From positions 1-64,000 of the IMG/VR virus record IMGVR_UViG_3300037104_000592: DNA of 64,000 bases. One strand, 5' to 3'. Below, piece after piece: positions 44,954-52,730 of the stretch (position 1 is the stretch's first letter; each line of letters opens with the position of its first letter). The position numbers were made by a program, and so were the translations under genes. The notes below the pieces were generated by a model. It had not been told where the DNA came from, did no database searches, and saw only the letters and a program-made list of their open reading frames with translations. This DNA is from a virus.

Positions 44954-45304
44954 ATAAAAACTAAAAGCGATTTTATAACCAATAGTAGTTCTACAAGTTT
45001 TATCCTTTCAAAAAGCAAAGATAAAGAAGTTGGAACTATTAAAATTAATTTTGAGGTAGATTTTAGAGACTTTAGATCTAAAATTTTTAAAACTGAAGAA
45101 GAAATAATAGAATATTTTGGGAATGATCATCCTGAAATAAATGAAATGTTAGAAGAAATTAAATATGGAAGAGAAATTGTAGTAATGAATTGTTATTCAG
45201 ATAGTGATAATCCAATAGAGGTTGCTCTTTGTTTTGATGGAATAGATAATTTTAATTTTGAAGGTGATGATATAAAAGTAATTTGTGGCGAAGGTGGATA
45301 TTAA
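44954..45304 (+). CDS. DFITNSSSTSF-motif protein, copy 2, apparent AUA start
   Basis: An open frame of 116 codons fills the gap between two genes and encodes KTKSDFITNSSSTSFIL at its N-terminus, the same block as copies 1 and 3. There is no ATG, GTG or TTG in frame between an upstream stop (44924) and the motif. ATA at 44954 lies about 6 bp after AGGTG and would make the N-terminus align exactly with MKFKRDF and MKIKQDF, so an AUA start is the simplest reading; ATA at 44951 or an ATT at 44930 are alternatives. Rest of protein acidic (about 40-116), unrecognised. Overlaps the next ATG by 1 bp (TAATG). Confidence 0.6.
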   Translation: MKTKSDFITNSSSTSFILSKSKDKEVGTIKINFEVDFRDFRSKIFKTEEEIIEYFGNDHPEINEMLEEIKYGREIVVMNCYSDSDNPIEVALCFDGIDNFNFEGDDIKVICGEGGY

Positions 45305-45900
45305 TGAAAATTAAACAAGATTTTATAACTAATAGCAGTTCAACAAGCTTTACTTTAAGAGTATCTATAACATCTGAAATAGAATTATTAGATAAATTTG
45401 AAAAATTTGATGTGAAAAAATTAAAATTAAAAAACTTTAAATTTGAAAATTTAAAAGAATATAGTAATTCTGTATTTTTTGATCTAGCACTTAAAGAAAA
45501 AGAATATGATGATGAAGATGAAGTAGGAATGTTAAAATATATATCAGGTTGTCTTGAAGTAGGTAATACCTGTCACCCAGATACTGATGAATTAATTGAA
45601 TTAATATATGTAAATATACTTTTAAGATATTTTTGCTGTTGTTATAGTCCAAATACAGAAGAGGATTTAATTACCATTTTTAAAAAAATAATCAAATCAA
45701 TTGGTGGGAAAGTTAGATATCCATTTGGAATATTATTTACTCAAACACCAGATGCTGAGGGTGATGGGTATGGTGGAGATCCTCAAGGGTTATATACTAG
45801 TTATAAAGAACTATTTTTAGGAGAAGCTAAAGTAGGAAGAATTATTTTTATAAACGAAAGAGAAAGTCCAATAATAGAAACATCTAAAATAGGTGGGTAA
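45304..45900 (+). CDS. DFITNSSSTSF-motif protein, copy 3
   Basis: The ATG at 45304 (TAATG overlap with copy 2) gives MKIKQDFITNSSSTSFTL, favoured over an upstream TTG that would add seven residues before the motif. The remaining 180 residues differ from the other copies: an acidic helical part, a CCCYSPNTEEDL segment and a Gly/Tyr-rich PDAEGDGYGGDPQGLY loop. The tandem position of copies 2 and 3 implies they arose or were recruited together. Function unknown. Confidence 0.7.
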   Translation: MKIKQDFITNSSSTSFTLRVSITSEIELLDKFEKFDVKKLKLKNFKFENLKEYSNSVFFDLALKEKEYDDEDEVGMLKYISGCLEVGNTCHPDTDELIELIYVNILLRYFCCCYSPNTEEDLITIFKKIIKSIGGKVRYPFGILFTQTPDAEGDGYGGDPQGLYTSYKELFLGEAKVGRIIFINERESPIIETSKIGG

Positions 45901-45904
45901 ATAA

Positions 45905-46243
45905 ATGGGATATGTAAGAAGATCAGAAAGAATTAAACATTTGAAACAGTATAAAGATATTAGATTAATTTTTAAGAATTTATTTGATACTCCAAATTTT
46001 ACAGATAATATTGTATATGGCGCAAGCTTTAAATGGTATTTTAATTCATTTTTAAGAAACAAATGGGGAAATGAAAAAAAAATAAAAGATAATGTTAAAA
46101 ATTTTCTAGAAAATAATTTGCGAGGTATAGGGTTTATTTTTGAAGTTAAATTATTACCTCATCCTTGGGCATCAAGATCAGGAATGTCTCCTAGTTTTAG
46201 AATTTTGACGAGGTTATATAATGGACCAAATTCAAATAGTTAG
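45905..46243 (+). CDS. Unknown basic protein, 112 aa
   Basis: Starts 4 bp after the preceding stop. It is rich in Lys, Arg, Phe and Asn, with a helical N-terminus (GYVRRSERIKHLKQYKDIRL) and a Phe/Trp-containing core; it may bind nucleic acid, but no motif is recognised. Overlaps the radical SAM gene by 23 bp. Confidence 0.55.
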   Translation: MGYVRRSERIKHLKQYKDIRLIFKNLFDTPNFTDNIVYGASFKWYFNSFLRNKWGNEKKIKDNVKNFLENNLRGIGFIFEVKLLPHPWASRSGMSPSFRILTRLYNGPNSNS

Positions 46244-47246
46244 TTGGCTTCTTACACGAAGATGTAATCTTAGATGTTCATATTGTAGAATATCTAGAGA
46301 TTATAAAGCACCTCCAGAATATAATTCAATGAAATATTTTCATCAATTAGAAATGAAAACGGAAGATATTTTAGAAACATTAAGAAGATTAAAGCTTCAT
46401 AATCCTAATGTTTTCCATATCTTTTACGGAGGAGAACCAACCCTTAGAACAGACTTATCAGAAATAATAGGATATTGTCATAAGGAATATATTAATTATA
46501 CCATCATTTCAAATATGACTGATAGACCCAAAGAAGTAATTGATAACTTAATTAAAGAACACGGATTCCTTCAAGGATTAACAGCGAGTATAGACCCTAT
46601 TATCATGGAAGAATATTCAAATGAGGATAGATGGAGAAAAACTTGGGGAGGATATAGCTTAAGAAAATATAGAGGAAAAGTAAAGGATTTAGTTGCTGAG
46701 ATAACTGTAAGTAATGATAATCTAAAGAATTTATATTCATTAGTTAGAAAATTAACAGATGATGGAATAAATTCTGATATTACTTTTGTTGATATAGCTA
46801 AATCTCCATATTATGATTTCTCTAATGTTACAGATGATGATTTATTAGTTTATAAATCAGCCGAATTAAGAGATATTATAAATAGAATAATTGGTGAAAA
46901 ATTAGATGTTCATATGAGAGATATTCTTTTACCTGCTATTTATGATATTCTTCCTTCTGAATTAGATTGTAAGATTGAAGATGATGTTCATAATATAACA
47001 ATTGATGCAGATGGAAGTATTCGATTATGTTTAAGAATTTGCGGAATTATAACTCCTGGATCTTTTAGGACTTCAAACTTTTTAGATGAAAATGGAAAAA
47101 TTCATGAAAGTTTAAAAGATGTATTAGGTCAAGATAAAAAAAGACTATGTCAAAAATGTAATTGGACCTGCCAGATTATGAGTTCTTTATTATCAAAAAA
47201 TGATGGAAATATTGAAAGTCTTCTTCATTCTGAAAGGAGATTATAA
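46221..47246 (+). CDS. Radical SAM protein
   Basis: A 341-residue protein with a canonical cluster CNLRCSYC at about residues 15-22 (WLLTRRCNLRCSYCRIS), a GGEPTLR glycine-rich motif and TIISNMT, then a C-terminal CKIEDDVHNITIDADGSIRLCLRICG, followed by LCQKCNWTC, which could hold an additional SPASM-like iron-sulfur cluster. This is the architecture of peptide/protein-modifying enzymes such as anSMEs or PqqE-like proteins. QueE is unlikely because QueE has a longer cluster loop. Substrate unknown; no precursor peptide recognised. Confidence 0.83.
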   Translation: MDQIQIVSWLLTRRCNLRCSYCRISRDYKAPPEYNSMKYFHQLEMKTEDILETLRRLKLHNPNVFHIFYGGEPTLRTDLSEIIGYCHKEYINYTIISNMTDRPKEVIDNLIKEHGFLQGLTASIDPIIMEEYSNEDRWRKTWGGYSLRKYRGKVKDLVAEITVSNDNLKNLYSLVRKLTDDGINSDITFVDIAKSPYYDFSNVTDDDLLVYKSAELRDIINRIIGEKLDVHMRDILLPAIYDILPSELDCKIEDDVHNITIDADGSIRLCLRICGIITPGSFRTSNFLDENGKIHESLKDVLGQDKKRLCQKCNWTCQIMSSLLSKNDGNIESLLHSERRL

Positions 47247-47468
47247 ATGAGTAATCCTGCTACAAGTTCAACATTATTAGAGAAGTTACTTGGAATAGAC
47301 AAAGATAGAAAAAATAAATATCTTTTAAAAGAAATTAATAAACTATTAAATGAAAATAAAAATATGAAAATAGCAATAACTATGTTATTGAATGATCTTC
47401 CATCAAATAAAGATTGGTTAGATCCTGTTTTAGAAAAGCAACTAAAAGAATATAGACTGGGGAAATAA
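47247..47468 (+). CDS. Unknown small helical protein, 73 aa
   Basis: Begins at the ATG directly after the previous stop, with GAAAGGAGATTATAA as ribosome binding site. Lys/Leu/Asn-rich with a predicted helix over residues 8-45. No motif. One of four small genes leading into the ubiquitin-like cassette. Confidence 0.55.
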   Translation: MSNPATSSTLLEKLLGIDKDRKNKYLLKEINKLLNENKNMKIAITMLLNDLPSNKDWLDPVLEKQLKEYRLGK

Positions 47469-47471
47469 TAA

Positions 47472-47810
47472 ATGGAAGAAAAGAAAAATCTAGATGAAAT
47501 ATCTTCTGCTATAGACTTTTTACAAAAAATAATTTTGGAGGATGTCATTTTTATAAAATTTAAGAAAAAAGATGGAAATGATAGAATTATGAAATGCACC
47601 TTAAATTTTTCTAGAATTCCAGAAGAATTGAGACCAAAAGGTGTTAATTTAAAAAATATTTTAAAGCAAATAAAGGAACATAAAATTCTTAAAGTTTTTG
47701 ATCTTGAAAGTATGGGGTGGAGAAGCGCTCCATTTGATAGAACAGAATGGCTACAAACAATTGATAAAATCTATTCTATAAAGAAAGTTGAGGAGCTCTT
47801 TGAAAAGTGA
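47472..47810 (+). CDS. DUF2693-like SH3-barrel protein, 112 aa
   Basis: The pattern VIFIKFKKKDGNDRIMKC (strand with K-D-G-x-x-R-x-M-x-C), IPEELRPKG, then KVFDLESMGWRSAPFDR matches a small SH3-barrel phage family I know as DUF2693 (the T4-type protein with ...RVMxCT...VxDxExxxWRS...). Its role is unknown; such proteins bind neither DNA nor protein in any way I can confirm. Overlaps the next gene by GTGA. Confidence 0.6.
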   Translation: MEEKKNLDEISSAIDFLQKIILEDVIFIKFKKKDGNDRIMKCTLNFSRIPEELRPKGVNLKNILKQIKEHKILKVFDLESMGWRSAPFDRTEWLQTIDKIYSIKKVEELFEK

Positions 47811-47992
47811 CAATTATAAAATATTTTACTTCAGCAGAATTAATAGTAGATCCAGCACAAGGAAAAATCTGGGTAAATGCACCTAATTGTATTTTAAGAA
47901 TTCAAGGACTAAAATTTAATAATGAAATAGAAAAGTTTTCAATGATTGACATAAATGGAAGTGATTCTTTTATGATGGAAGGAGAGATATAA
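47807..47992 (+). CDS. Unknown small protein, 61 aa
   Basis: GTG start overlapping the previous stop by 4 bp. Short beta-rich sequence (LIVDPAQGKIWVNAPNCILRIQGL) that could be half of a small barrel. Unrecognised. Confidence 0.52.
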   Translation: MTIIKYFTSAELIVDPAQGKIWVNAPNCILRIQGLKFNNEIEKFSMIDINGSDSFMMEGEI

Positions 47993-47993
47993 A

Positions 47994-48368
47994 ATGACAA
48001 TGTTAGAAGAAATTCTAGAAAAAACAAAAACTTTACCCACTGATGATCAATTAAAACAAATTTGTGATCAAATACAAAAAGAAGAAGAAGAAAAATTTAG
48101 AGATTATTTAGGAGAGATGCCAAAAGGACCCAATATGTTTCTAGCAATTTGGGTTCCTGGAATTACAGGAAAAGAATTATGTTATGTATGTTTAGAAAGA
48201 GAATTTCCTGGTAAATATTTAGTAACTCTTTGGTCTAAATTATCCGAAAAAAGTATAATAAAAAAGAAATCATTAATAAGAACAAAAGTTTGGGAAGTTA
48301 AAGAAAGCGCTCCAAAAAAGATTTTAGAAGAATATGCTAAAATACTTAAGTTCATGAGAGGAAAATAA
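47994..48368 (+). CDS. Unknown protein, 124 aa, coupled to E2-like gene
   Basis: Ends exactly at the first base of the E2-like gene (TAATG), so translation is probably coupled. Charged helix at the N-terminus (residues 1-40) followed by MFLAIWVPGITGKELCYVCLE and a basic strand-rich end. Two cysteines (CYVC). It may be a cofactor or substrate of the downstream conjugation genes; nothing in the sequence proves this. Confidence 0.58.
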   Translation: MTMLEEILEKTKTLPTDDQLKQICDQIQKEEEEKFRDYLGEMPKGPNMFLAIWVPGITGKELCYVCLEREFPGKYLVTLWSKLSEKSIIKKKSLIRTKVWEVKESAPKKILEEYAKILKFMRGK

Positions 48369-50992
48369 TGGCCGAGCAAATATCACCTATATTTATTGAT
48401 GAAAATACAATTAAAGAAATATTTATAAATAGAGATTATACAAGACTCATAAGATCTTCTTATGATTCTAAAGCTAGAGATGTAAAATTGGATGAAACTA
48501 AACCAAAACTTGTAACATCTAAGATGAGAACAATAGATTTTTTTAATAAATTAAATAGTACAGATAGTAAACTAACAATTCTTCCTAGAAATTGTAGATT
48601 TACTAATAAAATAACTGATAGAACAATATACGTAATTGAAGATCCTCCTATGTTAAGAACAGTTAAATTTAATATAGGATTAGAATCTGAAATTGAAAAT
48701 TTAAGGAATAATGGTTTACTTACAAAGTTTGGATATGAAAATTTTCTAAATGATAATCCAAGTCCACCTTATAAAATACAACTTTCATTCCCGTATGTTA
48801 TTTATATTATAACTTTTGGGCAACATAATGAATTTTCAAATATGAAGTTATTTTATAGATTGCATCCTTTAACTGGAATAAAAGATTATTTACTCACAAG
48901 TAATTTATTGAATGTAGATTCTAACGGTTCTGTATGTTTAGGTCCACAAAATTCAAAAGATGTTACAGAAGTAAGTGATAAAGTAGATAATATTATAAAT
49001 TCTTTTTGGGGAAATGAGTTTAATAATGATATTACACATTCATATTTATCATATTCTAATCAAAGAGAAATTTCTACAATTCTAGCGTGGAAATATTATT
49101 CGAAAGTTGATCCAATGTTTATATTTGATGTGGAGTGGATAAAAAATACATATAATTTAGACTCATTTTTAAATTTTAAAAATTCTGGTGATGATATAAG
49201 AAGTTGTGAAAATATAATGTATAAACTTGAAGAGTATATTTTATATGATAAAGAAGATGAAGGACAAAAAGTTGTTGATAGAAGATATACTTATACCAGT
49301 CTTCCATTATTTGAAGATGAACAAAAGGGTTCTGACTATCTTGTAATTGGAGATGAAATTATATTTGAAGGGAAAAAATATTTTATATATGAAATAGTTC
49401 ATGAATCAGATGGAAAAATTATTGTTTCATTGGAAGACGAGAATGGAAAGTTAATTTATAAAAAATATAATACAGATTTTAGAGACAAAATAAGAAAAGA
49501 AACTTTGAAAAATAAAGAGCTTACAGAAATTAAAATTGATGGTCTTACTGTAAAAAAAGGAACCGTTTTAGAAGCATTTGATGGTTATAAAAAGAGATTA
49601 AAACATGTACAAAAAATAAGAAAGACCAGAGATGGAAAAATAGAAATACAATGTGAAAAAAGTTTCTACATGATTGAAGATGGGAGTTTAGCTGGAGTAA
49701 AAGTTTTTGATATTAATAATTTAACTATTTCTAATGGTTTAAAAATTGTTAATGGAAATAAGTACATGATTTTTAATAATATAACTAATCCTATATTTGA
49801 TATTCAAACTGGAATTTTTACAGATTTAAAAGTAACTAACGACACTGTCTACTATAATTTTAAATATGTCAGACCTGCTGATAAAAAAGAATCTACAATT
49901 AATTATAGTGGAGATACTCAAACAACTGAAGTTTTTGATTATGATGAAAAACTTTTAAATAATTCCATGTTTCCTTTCTTTAGACTTGGAAAAATGATCA
50001 TATCAAATATTGATAAAGATTATAAATTTCATATAATTAAAGGAAAAGGTATTGGGGTTACATCTTCTTCGGGTAATGTAATTGATAGATATGATTTTGG
50101 GAGATATTTAAATTCTGATAAAGATATAAAGGAGAAAATTTTAAAAGATAATAAATTAAGAATTCCATCATTTGATTTGGATATAGAATTTGATATTGGT
50201 GATAGAGTAGTTATAGCTGATTATTCTAAATCTTTAAAATATATTACTACAATAAGAACTATAACTGGATTTAAAATTGCAGGGGATAATCTTTTTGTAG
50301 ATACTGTAGATGAAAATAATATACCAGAAAGTACTCCTTATATAAATTTTAAAATTTATGATAAAAGTTATATTTATTCAAAATCTCCTAAAGTTAATAT
50401 TGGGTTAATTAGAAAAATAATAGATAATGATTTATTCAAAAGAGGAACTAAAGTAAGACCTAAGGTAAAAGGAATTTCATCATTTAAGAAAAAAGATGTT
50501 CATGAAATAGTTGGACTAATTACAGATACTGGGTCTAAACCTATTATTCTATGTTCAAATGGTCATACAATTTGGTGTGATGAAAAATCACTTGAAAATT
50601 TTGAACTTATAGATAAGAAATCTAAATTATATAATAAATCAAAATTAACAGAAATATTAGAAAATGAAAAAATATATTGTAAATTTCAATCTGGAGATTT
50701 AGCTGATATTAAAGATGTATATGATAGAACTTCATATGAAGATTCAATTCATCTTTGCGGTATAGGAGCAAATAATAGAATAATATTTAAAATTTTAAAT
50801 TCTTTAAATGTATATGGTTCATATAATAGATCTGGAAGAAGAATTATAAGTCAACAATATCAAACTATTCCTATGCCAAGATATTTACCAACAACTGAAT
50901 TAATAAGAGGGATTGGAGTTATTCCTAATTATCATGGTTGGTTTACTATTTCAAATAATTCGCTGTTTAAAATACAATTGGAGAAAATATAA
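48368..50992 (+). CDS. E2-like (PRTRC protein B-like) ubiquitin-conjugating fold with long barrel-rich extension
   Basis: An 874-residue protein. Residues about 85-230 resemble the E2-like PRTRC-B family: IYVIEDPPMLRTVKF, strands YVIYIITFGQ and KLFYRLHP (His166-Pro167), NLLNVDSNGSVCLGP with the candidate catalytic Cys190, and SFWGNEFNNDITHSYLSY, corresponding to the FF.S.FTH segment. Canonical E2s also have an HPN...G.xCL block. Beyond residue 300 are at least three SH3/Tudor-like stretches (DYLVIGDEIIFEGKKYFIYE, FDIGDRVVIADYS and FKRGTKVRPKVKG), not part of known PRTRC-B proteins, which probably bind the target or nucleic acid. First gene of a four-gene Ub-like cassette; TAATG coupling to the JAMM gene. 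Confidence 0.7.
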   Translation: MAEQISPIFIDENTIKEIFINRDYTRLIRSSYDSKARDVKLDETKPKLVTSKMRTIDFFNKLNSTDSKLTILPRNCRFTNKITDRTIYVIEDPPMLRTVKFNIGLESEIENLRNNGLLTKFGYENFLNDNPSPPYKIQLSFPYVIYIITFGQHNEFSNMKLFYRLHPLTGIKDYLLTSNLLNVDSNGSVCLGPQNSKDVTEVSDKVDNIINSFWGNEFNNDITHSYLSYSNQREISTILAWKYYSKVDPMFIFDVEWIKNTYNLDSFLNFKNSGDDIRSCENIMYKLEEYILYDKEDEGQKVVDRRYTYTSLPLFEDEQKGSDYLVIGDEIIFEGKKYFIYEIVHESDGKIIVSLEDENGKLIYKKYNTDFRDKIRKETLKNKELTEIKIDGLTVKKGTVLEAFDGYKKRLKHVQKIRKTRDGKIEIQCEKSFYMIEDGSLAGVKVFDINNLTISNGLKIVNGNKYMIFNNITNPIFDIQTGIFTDLKVTNDTVYYNFKYVRPADKKESTINYSGDTQTTEVFDYDEKLLNNSMFPFFRLGKMIISNIDKDYKFHIIKGKGIGVTSSSGNVIDRYDFGRYLNSDKDIKEKILKDNKLRIPSFDLDIEFDIGDRVVIADYSKSLKYITTIRTITGFKIAGDNLFVDTVDENNIPESTPYINFKIYDKSYIYSKSPKVNIGLIRKIIDNDLFKRGTKVRPKVKGISSFKKKDVHEIVGLITDTGSKPIILCSNGHTIWCDEKSLENFELIDKKSKLYNKSKLTEILENEKIYCKFQSGDLADIKDVYDRTSYEDSIHLCGIGANNRIIFKILNSLNVYGSYNRSGRRIISQQYQTIPMPRYLPTTELIRGIGVIPNYHGWFTISNNSLFKIQLEKI

Positions 50993-52020
50993 TGTTTAAA
51001 ATAGTTTGTTTAGATGGAACACAAAAAATACCAGAAGATGATATTTGTTATATTATAGCTAAGGGTGGGGTATATCTTAAGAAAAAAGTTGGAATGATTG
51101 AATCTTTAGCTCCAGTAAAGAATATTTCAATTTTAGAAGATGTTCAACCATATGCTAAAATGAATATTCCAAAAATCTCTGGTGAAGATTTTGGAAAAGT
51201 TATGAGTTTTTTCAAAAAAGTTTATGAAGAACATAAATCTGAAGCAATAGTTCTTTTATATTATAATCCAAAAAAAGCAACTTATAAATTTTATGTTCCA
51301 CATCAAAAAGTAAGTGGTGCTGGAGTTGATTATGTAAAAGGAGTTTCTATAGCAAATCATATTCAAGTAGGAACTATTCATAGTCATGCTAATTTTTCAG
51401 CATTTCATTCTGGAACAGATGATAGTGATGAAGAACATTTTGATGGAATTCATATAACAATTGGTGATAACACCGATGCTTTTCCATCTATCACTGCATC
51501 AATTGTTATAAATGGAACCAGATTTACAATAAATCCTATTGATTATGTAACAAAAATGGAAATTGTAGAATATACTAATTATTTTCCTCATATGTTCAGA
51601 CCATCTTTCACAGAAATAAATGGAGTCAGAGAATATAAATCTAATGTAAAAACTCAACTTGGATATCAGCTAATGATTTCAGACCAAGATAAAAAATTTA
51701 ATGAAGCATGGTTAAAAATGATTGAGAATGTTAGACCTACTATAACTAATATCCCATTTTATACACAAGAACACTATTTGGATTTATTTGATCCTAATAG
51801 AAAAGATAAGCAAGACAGATCTTATAGATACACATGGACTCCAGGTTCTACTAAAAAGAATAATCGTCCTGCTTATAATCCTTGTGAAAGTTGTGTTTTT
51901 AAAAAATATAAATCAGACGATGAAAGAAAATCAATAACACAAGAGGACATACAACAAAGTTTCTCTGATATTTGGGATGATTATAATGTGTATGATGATC
52001 CTTGGGGAAATTTAATATGA
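50992..52020 (+). CDS. JAMM/JAB metallopeptidase (deubiquitinase-like, PRTRC protein A-like)
   Basis: The JAMM motif is complete: Glu84 (SEAIVLLYY), then H130-x-H132-x7-S140-x2-D143 in GTIHSHANFSAFHSGTDDSD. The strand KFYVPHQKVSGAGVDYV before it resembles PRTRC-A/JAB proteins. This zinc peptidase family cleaves isopeptide or C-terminal extensions of ubiquitin-like proteins. A C-terminal region of about 140 residues contains CESCVFKKYK (about 300), a possible extra metal site. It lies between the E2-like and E1-like genes with 1-bp and 4-bp overlaps. Likely substrate: the beta-grasp protein at 52731, whose tail continues three residues beyond a GG. Confidence 0.88.
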   Translation: MFKIVCLDGTQKIPEDDICYIIAKGGVYLKKKVGMIESLAPVKNISILEDVQPYAKMNIPKISGEDFGKVMSFFKKVYEEHKSEAIVLLYYNPKKATYKFYVPHQKVSGAGVDYVKGVSIANHIQVGTIHSHANFSAFHSGTDDSDEEHFDGIHITIGDNTDAFPSITASIVINGTRFTINPIDYVTKMEIVEYTNYFPHMFRPSFTEINGVREYKSNVKTQLGYQLMISDQDKKFNEAWLKMIENVRPTITNIPFYTQEHYLDLFDPNRKDKQDRSYRYTWTPGSTKKNNRPAYNPCESCVFKKYKSDDERKSITQEDIQQSFSDIWDDYNVYDDPWGNLI

Positions 52021-52721
52021 GATTTAATGATATTTCTATAGTGGGTTTGGGTGGAATAGGCTCAATTTTAAGTAATACTATTTCAAGATTTATAAGTAAC
52101 GATGCTAGAGAAAATGATCCAAGACAAATTATAAATTTAATTGATGGAGATTATTATGAAGAAAAAAACTTAGTTAGACAAGAATTTTTAAGATTTGGAA
52201 ATAAAGCAGAATCTAAATTAAATGAATTAAGACCAAAATTTAATAATATTGAATTTAAAGATTATCCATATTTTATAGATGATATAACTATTTCTAGAAT
52301 AATTAAAGATAAAGATTTAGTATTTTTAGCAGTTGATAATCATAAAACAAGAAAATTAGTAAGTGATTATGCAAAAAAACTAAATGATATAATTATAATT
52401 TCAGGAGGAAATGAGCTAGAAGATGGTAATGTTCAATTGTATATTAGAAAAGATGGAGAAGATGTTACTCCATCTTTAACTGATTATCATCCAGAAATCA
52501 GAAACCCAATTGATAAATTACCAAATGAAATGAGCTGCGAAGAGTTACAAAACTCTGAACCACAACTATATTTTACAAATTTAGGAGTGGCAACTTTTAT
52601 GGCTTTTGCATTTTACAATGTCCTAAAAGGCTCAAATAATTTTTCAGAAGTATATTTTGATATGAACACAATGAAAGCTGATTCAAAAACAAGAAACTTA
52701 AAAAAAGAAAAAGGAGAGTAA
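52017..52721 (+). CDS. ThiF/E1-like adenylyltransferase, first module
   Basis: I chose ATG 52017, which overlaps the JAMM stop (ATGA). The 234-residue protein has the E1 Rossmann loop GLGGIG (residues 10-15), IDGDYYEEKNLVRQ (the D...E..NL.RQ block with the arginine and glutamine that contact ATP) and LAVDNHKTR (103-112). Cys174 in NEMSCEELQ is at the position of the ThiF/MoeB catalytic cysteine region. No rhodanese domain and no CxxC zinc pairs are present. It should adenylate the C-terminal glycine of the Ubl encoded next and may pass it to the E2-like protein. It resembles the ThiF of PRTRC cassettes. Confidence 0.88.
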   Translation: MRFNDISIVGLGGIGSILSNTISRFISNDARENDPRQIINLIDGDYYEEKNLVRQEFLRFGNKAESKLNELRPKFNNIEFKDYPYFIDDITISRIIKDKDLVFLAVDNHKTRKLVSDYAKKLNDIIIISGGNELEDGNVQLYIRKDGEDVTPSLTDYHPEIRNPIDKLPNEMSCEELQNSEPQLYFTNLGVATFMAFAFYNVLKGSNNFSEVYFDMNTMKADSKTRNLKKEKGE

Positions 52722-52730
52722 GGATTTATT

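Noticed and set aside
46221-47246. QueE (7-carboxy-7-deazaguanine synthase)
   Set aside because: The iron-sulfur loop is the short CNLRCSYC form and the C-terminus carries extra cysteines typical of protein-modifying enzymes, not QueE.
51982-52721. ThiF as part of thiamine or molybdopterin synthesis
   Set aside because: No thiamine or Moco biosynthetic genes nearby, while E2-like and JAMM genes are directly coupled, so a modifier-conjugation role fits better.
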